Assembly (NCBI RefSeq): GCF_021341785.1
Contig: NZ_JAJTTF010000015.1
Coordinates: 1-64,000 of the forward strand
DNA: 64,000 bases
Reading direction: 5' to 3'
From: Microbacterium sp. Au-Mic1
Lineage (GTDB): Bacteria; Actinomycetota; Actinomycetes; Actinomycetales; Microbacteriaceae
Positions 42,014-49,947 of the stretch are shown here, one piece after another (position 1 is the stretch's first letter; every line of letters starts with the position of its first letter). The notes under the pieces are model-generated. The model did no database searches. It was not told the origin of the DNA and saw nothing but the letters and a program-made list of their open reading frames with translations. The position numbers and the translations under genes are program-made.

Positions 42014-42993
42014 CTTCCTTCCAGACCCCCGGCAGCGCCGGCGTGATCGAGGAGCAGGCGACGACGGCCCTCCGGTCGACTCCGGAGTCGGCCCGAGGCG
42101 GCCGCGGCGCCCGTCCGCCGCGCTCGCGCGAGAAGGCGTACCGCACCCGCGGATCCGCCGACATCATGAAGCCCTCGCTGGCCGGGCTGATCGGCAAGTA
42201 CGTGCTGCTCGTCGTGGTCCTCGGGATCATGGTGTTCCCGTTCCTCTGGCAGCTCTCGACCTCGTTCAAGGGATCCGGCGAGGACATCTACGGATTCCCG
42301 CCGAACCTCATCCCGAGCGCGCCCACGCTCGACCACTACGCGGAGGTCTTCCGCACCATCCCGGTGCTCGACTACGCCCGCAACTCGCTGCTGGTCGGCG
42401 TCGGCACCGTCATCACCAATGTGATCTTCGCCACACTCGGCGGCTACGCCCTCGGGTGCCTGAAGTTCCGCGGCAAGGGGATCGTCATGGCGATCTTCTT
42501 CTCCACGCTCCTGCTGCCCGGCGAGGTCACCCTGACGAGCCAGTACCTGACGGTGAAGTCGCTCGGGCTCGCGAACACCCTGTGGGGCGTGTTCCTGCCC
42601 GGCGCGATCGCGGCGATCAACGTGCTGCTCATGGCCGCCGCCTGCCGGATGATCCCCGCCGACACCCTGGACGCTGCCACGATCGACGGCGCCAACACCC
42701 TGCAGCGGTTGCGCCACATCGTCTGGCCCAACATCCGTGGCATGGTGTCCGTGGTCGCGCTGTTCGCGTTCATCGGCGCCTGGGACGAGTTCCTCTGGCC
42801 GCTGGTGGTGCTGTCGGATCCGGCGAACTACACGCTCACGGTCGGCATGAACTACCTGAACTCGAACTTCGGATCCAACCCCCGCGTGATCGCCGCGGGC
42901 ACGATGATCGCGCTGGTGCCGATCATCATCCTCTTCGCCGTCCTGCAGAAGCAGTTCTTCAAGGGCGTCGAGGAGGGGAGCGTCAAGGGATGA
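42010..42993 (+). CDS. ABC sugar transporter permease (MalG type)
   Basis: 327 residues from the overlapping ATG 42010. A disordered N-terminal extension of about 55 residues (Gly/Arg/Ala rich) precedes six membrane helices. EAA loop: TLDAATIDGANTLQRLRHIVWPNIRG. The last residues GVEEGSVKG are typical of MalG-like permeases. Its stop overlaps the GH20 gene start (ATGA 42990-42993). Confidence 0.95.
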   Translation: MTSFQTPGSAGVIEEQATTALRSTPESARGGRGARPPRSREKAYRTRGSADIMKPSLAGLIGKYVLLVVVLGIMVFPFLWQLSTSFKGSGEDIYGFPPNLIPSAPTLDHYAEVFRTIPVLDYARNSLLVGVGTVITNVIFATLGGYALGCLKFRGKGIVMAIFFSTLLLPGEVTLTSQYLTVKSLGLANTLWGVFLPGAIAAINVLLMAAACRMIPADTLDAATIDGANTLQRLRHIVWPNIRGMVSVVALFAFIGAWDEFLWPLVVLSDPANYTLTVGMNYLNSNFGSNPRVIAAGTMIALVPIIILFAVLQKQFFKGVEEGSVKG

Positions 42994-44555
42994 CCCCGGT
43001 CCCTGCGCCGGGCCCACGTGTCCCGGAGGCTCCGGGTGGCGGGAAGCGACGGCCGGAGAGGGGCGTGGGGTTCGAAGGGCCGGCCCGTTGGCAGGCGATC
43101 CCGCAGCCCACGGCCTTCGAGCCGGCGGGTGGGATGTGGGAGCCGGAGCGGGTGCGGGTGATCGCCGCGAGCCGAGGGCTGCGCCGGGAGGCGGAGCGGC
43201 TCGAGGCGGAGCTGCGGATCTTCGGGATCGCGACGGCCGTCGACGTCTCGGATCCGGTGATCCGGCTGAGGCTGAGCGCGCTGGCGCATCGGGACGCCGC
43301 CGACGAGTCGTTCGCGGTCGACGTGGACGACGACGTCGTGGTGACCGCGGCCTCCGCGGCCGGCGTGTTCCGCGCCACCCGCCAGCTGCTGCACAACCTG
43401 CGCGCGCAGGGCGCGGTTCCGCGAGGAAGGGTGCGATCCGTGCCCGCCGTCGCGGAGCGCGGGCTGCACCTCGACGCGGGGCGCAAGCATTATCCGGCTG
43501 CGTGGGTCATCGCGCAGCTGCGCGCTGCCGCCGACGTGGGCATCAACGCGTTCCAGTGGCACTTCTCCGAGAACGAGGGGTTCCGGCTGGAGTCGGAGGC
43601 CTTTCCGGAGATCGTCTCGGACGAGCGGATCACGCGCGCCGAGGCCGCGGAGATCGTCGAGACCGCCCGTGATCTGCACATCGACCTGATCCCGTCGCTC
43701 GACATGCCGGGCCATCTGCGGCACGCACTGGCCGCGCATGCCGAGCTCCGGCTCCCGACCACGCCGGGCCTCGCCACCGATCATGCCCTCGACATCACGC
43801 GGGAGGATCCGGTCCGTTTCGCCCTCGCGCTGATCGACGACATGGTTCCGGTGTTCCCGCACAGCACGCGCTGGAACCTCGGCGGCGACGAGTTCGTCGA
43901 CTTCGACCGCATCGCCGAGTTCCCGGCGCTCGCGACGGCGGCGGCTGAGCGCTACGGTACGGCGGGCACCGGATTCGACCTGCTCACCGCGTTCGTGAAC
44001 CGCGTCTCCGCGCATCTGGGCGAGCACGGTCTCGAGGCGCGCGCGTGGAACGACGGCCTGCTGCGCAGCGCCGCGGAACGACTGGATCCCGGGGTCGTGC
44101 TGACGTGGTGGACGAACTGGAACGCGCACATGCGCCCGGTGGCCGAGGCGGTCGCCGCGGGGCACCGGCTCGTCAACGTCAACGATGCGCTGTTCTACTA
44201 CGTGCTCGGCGAGAACGCCGGCTACCGCTATCCGACCGCCGCGCGGATCTGGGAGGCGGACTGGCATCCGGGACTCTTCCCGGCCCTCTGGGGGCCGGAG
44301 GGACAGAGCACCGTGCGGCAGGAGCTGGAGCGTCCCTATCCCGCGCTGCTGCGCGGGGCGTCGTTCGCGGTGTGGTCGGACCGGCCGGAGGCGCAGACCC
44401 CGGCCGAGGTCGCGGAGGGGATCCGCGGGCCGCTGCGCGCGATGGCGGAGCGGTCCTGGAACGCGGGATCCGCTCTGTCGCTGGAGGACTTCGCGGCGCT
44501 CGACGTCGCGATCGGGGAAGCCACCCCACTCGAAGAAGAGAGAAGGCACGTATGA
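42990..44555 (+). CDS. GH20 beta-N-acetylhexosaminidase-like enzyme
   Basis: 521 residues from ATG 42990 with GAGGAGGGG upstream. GH20b-type N-terminal domain (about 40-150), then the (beta/alpha)8 barrel with RGLHLDAGRKHY, FQWHFSENEGFRLE and the catalytic Asp-Glu pair D300-E301 in WNLGGDEFVDF. Later YRYPTAARIWEADWHPG and PALWGPEG. No signal peptide, so it acts on imported saccharides, removing terminal GlcNAc or GalNAc. It belongs to the transporter operon and overlaps the GH18 gene. Confidence 0.93.
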   Translation: MTPVPAPGPRVPEAPGGGKRRPERGVGFEGPARWQAIPQPTAFEPAGGMWEPERVRVIAASRGLRREAERLEAELRIFGIATAVDVSDPVIRLRLSALAHRDAADESFAVDVDDDVVVTAASAAGVFRATRQLLHNLRAQGAVPRGRVRSVPAVAERGLHLDAGRKHYPAAWVIAQLRAAADVGINAFQWHFSENEGFRLESEAFPEIVSDERITRAEAAEIVETARDLHIDLIPSLDMPGHLRHALAAHAELRLPTTPGLATDHALDITREDPVRFALALIDDMVPVFPHSTRWNLGGDEFVDFDRIAEFPALATAAAERYGTAGTGFDLLTAFVNRVSAHLGEHGLEARAWNDGLLRSAAERLDPGVVLTWWTNWNAHMRPVAEAVAAGHRLVNVNDALFYYVLGENAGYRYPTAARIWEADWHPGLFPALWGPEGQSTVRQELERPYPALLRGASFAVWSDRPEAQTPAEVAEGIRGPLRAMAERSWNAGSALSLEDFAALDVAIGEATPLEEERRHV

Positions 44556-45814
44556 CACGCATGAAACGCACGACAGCCGCCGTCGGACTCGGCGCGCTCA
44601 TCGCCGGAATCGCCGTCCTCGGAGCACCGCCCGCCCTCGCCGCGACGGGATCGGCGCCCGTCGGGAACACCTCGCAGTGCTCGGCCGAGCCGCTCACCAT
44701 GGCGTACTACCGCACCTGGCGCGACGTCACGGTGCCGCAGAGCGCGAACTCGAACCTGCCCGATCCCAACGTCACGCGCATGACGGACCTTCCCCCCGAG
44801 GTCGACGTGGCGATGGTGTTCGACGCCGGCGCGACGGCCGACACCGACTACTGGCGCGCCCTGCGTGACGAGTACGTGCCCGCACTGCACGCGCGTGGAA
44901 CCAGGGTCGCGTACACGCTGTGGATCGACAAGCTCGCGAAGGCGGACATCCCGCTCACGGACCAGGCCTATCGCGACTACGCGCAGAAGCTCGTCGACAC
45001 CTATGTGACTCCGTACGGGCTGGACGGCATCGACATCGATGTGGAGTCGTATCCGACCGGGGACGACCTGACCAGGGCGATCGGCGTGTTCAACGCTCTC
45101 GGCGACATCATCGGCCCGAAATCCGGCTCGGACAAGATCCTCATCTTCGACACCAACCAGAACGGCAGCACCCCGCTGTTCACGGCTGTCTCCTCGAAGG
45201 TGTCCTATGTGCTGCTGCAGGCCTACGGCCGTGGCACCGCCGGCATGCAGTCGACATGGAACACCTTCGCCGACAAGATCGCCCCCTGCCAGTTCCTGCC
45301 CGGGTTCTCCTTCCCCGAGGAGCAGGACCGCACGCACTGGGGCGACGCCGAGGGGATCTACGACCCGGCGACGGCGCCCGGATCCACGGCCTCCAAGTAC
45401 GCGACCTGGCAGCCGCAGGGCGGCACCAAGGGTGGGTTCTTCGCCTATGCGGTCGACCGCGACGGCAAGGTGTGGGGCGACAACAGCATCACGCCCACGT
45501 CCTTCACCTGGATGAAGAACCTCTCCGCCGTGCAGGACGACGCCGCGGGCGTCGCGCCGAAGGCGACCACGGCCGCGCTCGCCGCGGACCGGATCACGAT
45601 CCGCGGCGTCGGAGCCCCTGGCTCCACGGTGAGCGTGAAGGTCACCGGGCCCGGAAGGATCCCGAGCGCGGCCTCGACGACCGCAGCGGTCGACGGCAGC
45701 TGGACGCTCGTGCTGAACCGCAAGCTGACCGAGCCGCAGACGGCGACGATCACGCAGAAGCTGCCGCACACGGGAGCGTCCGCCCCGACCGCGGTGCGTT
45801 TCGTCGGCGACTGA
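44552..45814 (+). CDS. Secreted GH18 endo-beta-N-acetylglucosaminidase
   Basis: 420 residues. Sec signal peptide (MTRMKRTTAAVGLGALIAG, then IAVLGAPPALAA). GH18 barrel with the catalytic motif LDGIDIDVESY (Glu165 as proton donor; DxDxE complete). The overall pattern (TMAYYRTWRDVTVP, VFDAGATADTDYW, LQAYGRGTAGM) resembles EndoH/EndoS-type endoglycosidases that split the GlcNAc-GlcNAc core of N-glycans rather than chitinases. A C-terminal Ig-like domain begins near 330 (AADRITIRGVGAPGSTVSVK). The only secreted hydrolase of the locus, it would release glycans outside the cell for the ABC importer. Confidence 0.9.
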   Translation: MTRMKRTTAAVGLGALIAGIAVLGAPPALAATGSAPVGNTSQCSAEPLTMAYYRTWRDVTVPQSANSNLPDPNVTRMTDLPPEVDVAMVFDAGATADTDYWRALRDEYVPALHARGTRVAYTLWIDKLAKADIPLTDQAYRDYAQKLVDTYVTPYGLDGIDIDVESYPTGDDLTRAIGVFNALGDIIGPKSGSDKILIFDTNQNGSTPLFTAVSSKVSYVLLQAYGRGTAGMQSTWNTFADKIAPCQFLPGFSFPEEQDRTHWGDAEGIYDPATAPGSTASKYATWQPQGGTKGGFFAYAVDRDGKVWGDNSITPTSFTWMKNLSAVQDDAAGVAPKATTAALAADRITIRGVGAPGSTVSVKVTGPGRIPSAASTTAAVDGSWTLVLNRKLTEPQTATITQKLPHTGASAPTAVRFVGD

Positions 45815-45837
45815 CCGTCGTCGGCGCCAGAACGGCG

Positions 45838-45873
45838 CGGGATCCGGCCCGCGGGGGGAGGGGGCCGGGTCCC
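45838..45873 (+). terminator. Hairpin at the end of the transporter/GH operon
   Basis: GGGATCCGGCCC and GGGCCGGGTCCC pair at 11 of 12 positions around an 11-nt loop, 25 nt after the GH18 stop. Confidence 0.65.
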
Positions 45874-45932
45874 GGTGCCGTCGACCGAGGACTACCGCGC
45901 CGACGACGCCGACACGATCATGATGTGAGATG

Positions 45933-46505
45933 TCAGGCGGTCGCCTTGGCGGCAGCCTTCATCGCGCGCTTGTGCTCGCGGACCTTCGTCAGCGACTCGG
46001 GTGAGACGATGTCGGCGACCGAGCGGAACGATCCGTCCTCGCCGTAGGGAGCGGAGGCCTCACGCCAGCCGGCGCCGGTGAAGCCGTACTGCTTGCCGAG
46101 CAGGGCGAGGAAGATCTTCGCCTTCTGCTCGCCGAAGCCGGGCAGGGTCTTCAGGCGACGCAGCACCTCTGCGCCGTCCGGATCCCCCTGGGTCCACAGG
46201 TTCGCAGCATCGCCGCCCCAGTCGTCGACGAGTTTCTGGCACAGCGTCTGCACGCGCGCGGCCATCGAGCCGGGGAAGCGGTGCACGGACGGCGTCTGCT
46301 TGAACGCGGCGAGGAACTCCTCCGGGTCGTAGGCGGCGATCGCGGCGGCCTCGGTCGCGCCCGTGCGCTGCTCGATCTTGAGCGGACCGGCGAAGGCGGT
46401 CTCCATCGCGACCTGCTGATCCAGCAGCATGCCCACGAGCAGGGCGAGCGGGTTGTCGCTGAGCAGGGCGTCGGCGGCGGTGTCTCCGGTGATGTGAAGG
46501 GCCAT
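45933..46505 (-). CDS. HhH-GPD-type DNA glycosylase-like protein
   Basis: 190 residues from ATG 46505; GAGACT lies 6 nt upstream, so the mRNA may be leaderless. The helix-hairpin-helix LPGFGEQKAKIFLALLGKQYG is clear, preceded by NPLALLVGMLLDQQVAMETAF typical of actinobacterial HhH-GPD base-excision proteins. No FeS cluster cysteines. The catalytic Asp is not certain from sequence. Predicted DNA-repair enzyme removing damaged bases. Divergent from the SRPBCC/ArsR operon. Confidence 0.85.
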   Translation of the reverse strand: MALHITGDTAADALLSDNPLALLVGMLLDQQVAMETAFAGPLKIEQRTGATEAAAIAAYDPEEFLAAFKQTPSVHRFPGSMAARVQTLCQKLVDDWGGDAANLWTQGDPDGAEVLRRLKTLPGFGEQKAKIFLALLGKQYGFTGAGWREASAPYGEDGSFRSVADIVSPESLTKVREHKRAMKAAAKATA

Positions 46506-46549
46506 GGATCCAGTCTCGCATCGCCTGCCGATCTCCGAGGAGAAACCTC

Positions 46550-46579
46550 TTGACATATTCGTCCAGACGAATGCATCAT
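46550..46579 (+). promoter_or_regulatory. Promoter with palindromic operator ATTCGT-CCAG-ACGAAT
   Basis: TTGACA (46550-46555) and CATCAT (46574-46579), 18 nt apart, end 6 nt before ATG 46586, implying a leaderless transcript. A perfect palindrome at 46557-46572 fills the spacer, where a bound ArsR-type repressor would block polymerase. The co-transcribed ArsR fusion is the obvious candidate. Confidence 0.75.
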
Positions 46580-46585
46580 GAATCC

Positions 46586-47056
46586 ATGAGCGAGATCATC
46601 GAACGCACCGTCTCCGCCACCCCCCAGCGCGTCTGGGAGCTCTGGACCACTCCCGAGGGCATCTCCCGCTGGTGGGCGCCGGACGGCTTCCGCACCGACG
46701 TGACCGCCCTCGATCTGCGCCCCGGCGGCGCACTCGAGTACACCATGACCGCGGTCGGGCCGGAGCAGGTGGCCTTCATGGAGCAGAACGGGATGCCGCT
46801 GTCCACGGCGTCGCGCAAGCGCTTCACCGAGATCGCAGAGCCGACGCGGCTCGCCTACGCCTCCATCATCGACTTCGTGCCCGGCCACGACGAGTACGAG
46901 CAGCTCACCGAGATCGAGCTGCACGCGGCCGAGGACGGCGGCACTCGGGTCGTCATGCGCGTGGAACCCCTGCACGACGAGGTGTGGACGCAGCGCCTGC
47001 TCGCAGGCAGGGCGAACGAGCTCGACAACCTCGCCGCTCTCGTCGCCGCGGAATGA
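46586..47056 (+). CDS. SRPBCC/AHSA1-domain protein
   Basis: 156 residues. MSEIIERTVSATPQRVWELWTTPEGISRWWAPDGF is the AHSA1 (Aha1-like START) signature, followed by the usual beta sheet and the C-terminal helix EVWTQRLLAGRANELDNLAALV. Ligand unknown. First gene of a two-gene operon whose second gene fuses an ArsR regulator to a similar domain; the ATGA overlap (47053-47056) couples them. Confidence 0.9.
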   Translation: MSEIIERTVSATPQRVWELWTTPEGISRWWAPDGFRTDVTALDLRPGGALEYTMTAVGPEQVAFMEQNGMPLSTASRKRFTEIAEPTRLAYASIIDFVPGHDEYEQLTEIELHAAEDGGTRVVMRVEPLHDEVWTQRLLAGRANELDNLAALVAAE

Positions 47057-47919
47057 CCGTGGCTGCATCGTCGCCCGGGGCCGGCGCACCGTCGGACGAG
47101 GCTCCGGGAGCCGGATCCCGCGACCCCCAGCGCGCGTTCGCCGCGATGGGGGAGCCGACCCGCTATCGGATCCTGGAGGTCCTCGCAGGGAGCCCGGCCA
47201 CCGTGGGCGGGGTCGCGGAAGCGATCGGCGCCCTGCAACCGCAGACCACGAAGCACCTCCAGGCGCTCGAGGGTGCGGGGCTGATCACGATTCACCGGCT
47301 CGGTCGACGGCGCGTGGCGAGCCTGAACCGGAGCTCCTTCACGATGCTCGCCGCGCACCTCGGAGAGTGGGCGCAGACCGGCGCGGACGATGACGCGCTG
47401 CAGACGTACGAGCAGGCGATCGCGCGGGAGCAGGCGGACCCAGGACAGGACCGGAGCATGTCCCTGGGCGCCGTGATCCCCGGCCCGGTCGACGCGGTGT
47501 GGCGTGCGTGGACCGACGCCCGGATCGCGAGCTGGTGGTGGGCGCCGCCGCACTTCGAGGTGCGGGAGCTGGCGATCGCCCCGGAGCCCGGTGCTCCCAT
47601 CCGCTTCGCGCTCGGCGAGCCGGGCGGGGCGACCTATCGCTCGGAAGGACGCGTGCTCGATGCGGATCCGGGCCGCCGCCTCGTCTTCGCGCTCGCGCCG
47701 GTCGACCCGACGGGCGCACCGATGTTCGACGCCGTGCACACGGTCTCGTTGAGCGGTGACGACGCCGCCACGACGGTCGAGCTGCGTATCGAGGCCACCG
47801 GGGTGCGGCCGGGCGCGGTCGAGGCGATCGCGGGACTCGAACCCGGCTGGACTCAGCTGCTCGCAGCGCTCGCCGGCCTCTTCGCGGACGGATCCGGTGA
47901 CGGCGTCGTCCGGCCCTAG
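47053..47919 (+). CDS. ArsR-type regulator fused to an AHSA1/SRPBCC domain
   Basis: 288 residues. After a disordered start, a winged-helix ArsR domain (RAFAAMGEPTRYRILEVLAG ... PQTTKHLQALEGAGLITIHRLGRRRVASLN) covers about 25-115. An AHSA1 domain follows (IPGPVDAVWRAWTDARIASWWWAPPHFEVRE) at about 145-280. No metal-binding CxC is present. The fusion suggests that a small ligand in the SRPBCC cavity controls DNA binding, probably at the palindrome in its own promoter. Its stop overlaps the convergent arr gene. Confidence 0.9.
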   Translation: MTVAASSPGAGAPSDEAPGAGSRDPQRAFAAMGEPTRYRILEVLAGSPATVGGVAEAIGALQPQTTKHLQALEGAGLITIHRLGRRRVASLNRSSFTMLAAHLGEWAQTGADDDALQTYEQAIAREQADPGQDRSMSLGAVIPGPVDAVWRAWTDARIASWWWAPPHFEVRELAIAPEPGAPIRFALGEPGGATYRSEGRVLDADPGRRLVFALAPVDPTGAPMFDAVHTVSLSGDDAATTVELRIEATGVRPGAVEAIAGLEPGWTQLLAALAGLFADGSGDGVVRP

Positions 47920-48326
47920 TTGATGATCTCGCCGCGCTCGTCAGCGAGGACTGCGGCCAGACGGTCACGCCACTCCTGCAGCGCCTCGGGGCTCAGCCGC
48001 GTCCAGTCGTCGACCTCGGCGACCACGCGCAGCGGCTCGGCGCTGCGGTAGGAACGGGTCGGGTTGCCCGGGAACTTCTTGTCGGTCACGTTCGGGTCGT
48101 CCTCGAAGGCGCCCGTCGGCTCGACGAGGTACACCCGCGGCGCGCCGTCTCCCGCGGCGAGCTCGGCGGCGAGGCCGGCGCCGTCGCGCAGCGCCGTGAA
48201 GTAGATGTGGTTCATCACGATCTCGGGCCGGTAGTTCGACCGGAACCCCGCTGTGAGCAGCTCGCCGGGCTGCAGATCAGCCTTGGTGCCGTGGAAGAAG
48301 GGGCCTTCGTCTGTCACGTCGCTCAC
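47916..48326 (-). CDS. arr: Rifamycin ADP-ribosyltransferase Arr
   Basis: 136 residues from GTG 48326. It shows the Arr signature FFHGTKADLQPGELLTAGF, then SNYRPEIVMNHIYFTA, YLVEPTGAFEDDPNVTDKKFPGNPTRSYRS and the C-terminal V(A)EVDDW. Length matches mycobacterial Arr. It transfers ADP-ribose from NAD to the ansa chain of rifampicin, inactivating it. Chromosomal arr is common in environmental actinobacteria. No mobile element lies nearby, so this looks intrinsic. Apparent leaderless promoter. Confidence 0.97.
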   Translation of the reverse strand: MSDVTDEGPFFHGTKADLQPGELLTAGFRSNYRPEIVMNHIYFTALRDGAGLAAELAAGDGAPRVYLVEPTGAFEDDPNVTDKKFPGNPTRSYRSAEPLRVVAEVDDWTRLSPEALQEWRDRLAAVLADERGEIIN

Positions 48327-48332
48327 CGTCTC

Positions 48333-48338
48333 AGGCTA
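48333..48338 (-). promoter_or_regulatory. -10 element TAGCCT, leaderless arr promoter
   Basis: TAGCCT on the minus strand, 6 nt before GTG 48326. Confidence 0.5.
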
Positions 48339-48350
48339 ACCGCGCAGCGG

Positions 48351-49694
48351 TCAGGCCGTGGCCGCGTCGTCCTGGGGCGCGTTCCGCCCGGCGCCCGCTT
48401 CGGCGCTCAGCCCGTACAGCGTCTCGAGGGCGGCGATGAACTCGGATCCGCGACCCTGCGCGGCGAGTTCGTGGGCGCGGCTCGTCGGGGTGTGCAGCAG
48501 CACGCCGGCGAGGTGGCGCATCGCCTGCTCGACCTGCCCGCCGTGATCGCCGCGACGGCGGGCGCGCTCGATCTCCGCCTCGAGCAGCTCGAAGATGTGA
48601 CCGCGCAGCGCGACGACGGCCGGGGTGACGCTCTCGCGGGCACCGACCTCATGGAACGTCGCGGCGGCCGCGCGCACGATCGACCGCGCGGCGTCGGTGG
48701 CTTGCAGCTCCTCGAGAGGCGCGTGCAGGCGGATGGTCTCGAGGTCGAGCAGGGCGATGCCCTCGACCTCGGCGACGTCGGGGGCGACATTGCGCGGCAT
48801 GCCCAGGTCGACGATCAGCTGGGACGGTGCGGCGCCGGCCGAGAAGCCGTGGCCGGGGACCGGGCAGTCGACCGCCGCGTCGGGCGAAGGCAGCGCCGAC
48901 AGCGCCGGACCTCGTCCCGCGCGCAGGATCGCGGCGTCCAGCACAGGCAGTTCGGCGCTCGTGCATGTGATCACGATCGTGGCGTGCGCGGCGGCGCGGG
49001 CGTACTCGGCCTTGGGCAGGGCGCGGATTCCGTGCTTCGCGGCGAACGCGGCGCCGCGCCCGGAGGGGGAGTGCACGCTGATGTCCTGGGCGCCGCGTTC
49101 GCGCAGCGTCGCCAGGGTCACGGCGGCGTACGCGCCGGTGCCGACGAGCAGCACGCGGGCGGCGCTCCAGTCGGCGATGCGGCTGTCGGCCAGCTCGAGG
49201 GCGAGACGGACGAGCGAGCGGCCGGCGCGCCCGAGCGCGGTGTCGTTCTTGACCTTGCGCTGCGCCTCGCTGGCGCGCTGGAACAGCCGCTCCAGTTCGG
49301 GGGAGGTGGTGCCGTGCTTGCGGGCGGAGGTCAGTGCGCGGCGCACCTGGCCGGCGATCTCGCCCTCGCCCGAGACCACGGACTCGAGTCCGGAGGCGAC
49401 GGAGAAGAGATGCTCCACCACGCGGGCGCCGGAGTGCACCGACGACGACGCGGTGAGGGTGTCGGCGTCGATGCCGCTGCGCTCCGAGACCGTGCTCAGG
49501 ATCCGCGCGACGTCGTTCTCGTCGGCCGTGCCGTCGACGTCGACATAGGCCTCGAAACGGTTGCAGGTCGCGAGCACGACGGCACCCTTGGATCCTTCGG
49601 AGAGGGATCCGGCCAGGTCATCCGGGGTGCGACTGAGTCGTTCGAGGAGGTCGAAGGGGGCCGTCTTGTGATTGGCCGTGACGCAGAGCAGCAC
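48351..49694 (-). CDS. hemA: Glutamyl-tRNA reductase
   Basis: 447 residues from GTG 49694. Catalytic Cys44 in LATCNRFEAY; GEGEIAGQVRRA and the NADPH Rossmann motif VLLVGTGAYAAVTLATL follow, then a dimerisation helix region. It reduces glutamyl-tRNA to glutamate-1-semialdehyde, the first committed step of C5 haem synthesis; HemL in the same window uses the product. TAAACT lies 6 nt upstream on its strand. It is divergent from hemE. Confidence 0.96.
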   Translation of the reverse strand: MLLCVTANHKTAPFDLLERLSRTPDDLAGSLSEGSKGAVVLATCNRFEAYVDVDGTADENDVARILSTVSERSGIDADTLTASSSVHSGARVVEHLFSVASGLESVVSGEGEIAGQVRRALTSARKHGTTSPELERLFQRASEAQRKVKNDTALGRAGRSLVRLALELADSRIADWSAARVLLVGTGAYAAVTLATLRERGAQDISVHSPSGRGAAFAAKHGIRALPKAEYARAAAHATIVITCTSAELPVLDAAILRAGRGPALSALPSPDAAVDCPVPGHGFSAGAAPSQLIVDLGMPRNVAPDVAEVEGIALLDLETIRLHAPLEELQATDAARSIVRAAAATFHEVGARESVTPAVVALRGHIFELLEAEIERARRRGDHGGQVEQAMRHLAGVLLHTPTSRAHELAAQGRGSEFIAALETLYGLSAEAGAGRNAPQDDAATA

Positions 49695-49700
49695 CCTGGG

Positions 49701-49706
49701 AGTTTA
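49701..49706 (-). promoter_or_regulatory. -10 element TAAACT, leaderless hemA promoter
   Basis: TAAACT followed by 6 nt and GTG 49694; no Shine-Dalgarno. Confidence 0.55.
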
Positions 49707-49790
49707 CGCTCCGCGCCCTTTGCGGATCCTGGATGCCGACGCGGAGCGACATGGATCCGGCTGGTCTCGGTCTGTTCGTGTCGCTGATCC

Positions 49791-49860
49791 GGGGCGTGCC
49801 GCGTCGTCTTGGGGCGCGCCACGGCCGGGAGTCTCGGTGTACGGCGCCCCACAACGGGAG
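49791..49860. repeat. 70-bp intergenic inverted-repeat element, family B (copy 2)
   Basis: Same length and boundaries as 20531-20600 (starts GGGGCG, ends ACGGGAG); arms CGTCTTGGGGCGC and GCGCCCCACAACG. Here it lies between the divergent hemA and hemE genes, so it is not merely a terminator. Confidence 0.7.
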
Positions 49861-49947
49861 AGGGAACCCGGAACCGGCCGCTCGACGGATCCGGCCGATC
49901 GACGGATCCCCATTCGCTGCAAAGCAGAGGTCGGGGACAATGGACTC

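Noticed and set aside
45875..45928. Short frame PSTEDYRADDADTIMM with stop before the glycosylase gene
   Set aside because: It looks like the tail of a lost gene, but there is no start, no ribosome site and too little sequence to support a pseudogene.
47916..48326. Mobile origin of arr
   Set aside because: No integron, transposase or composition change nearby; the gene matches its surroundings and looks intrinsic.
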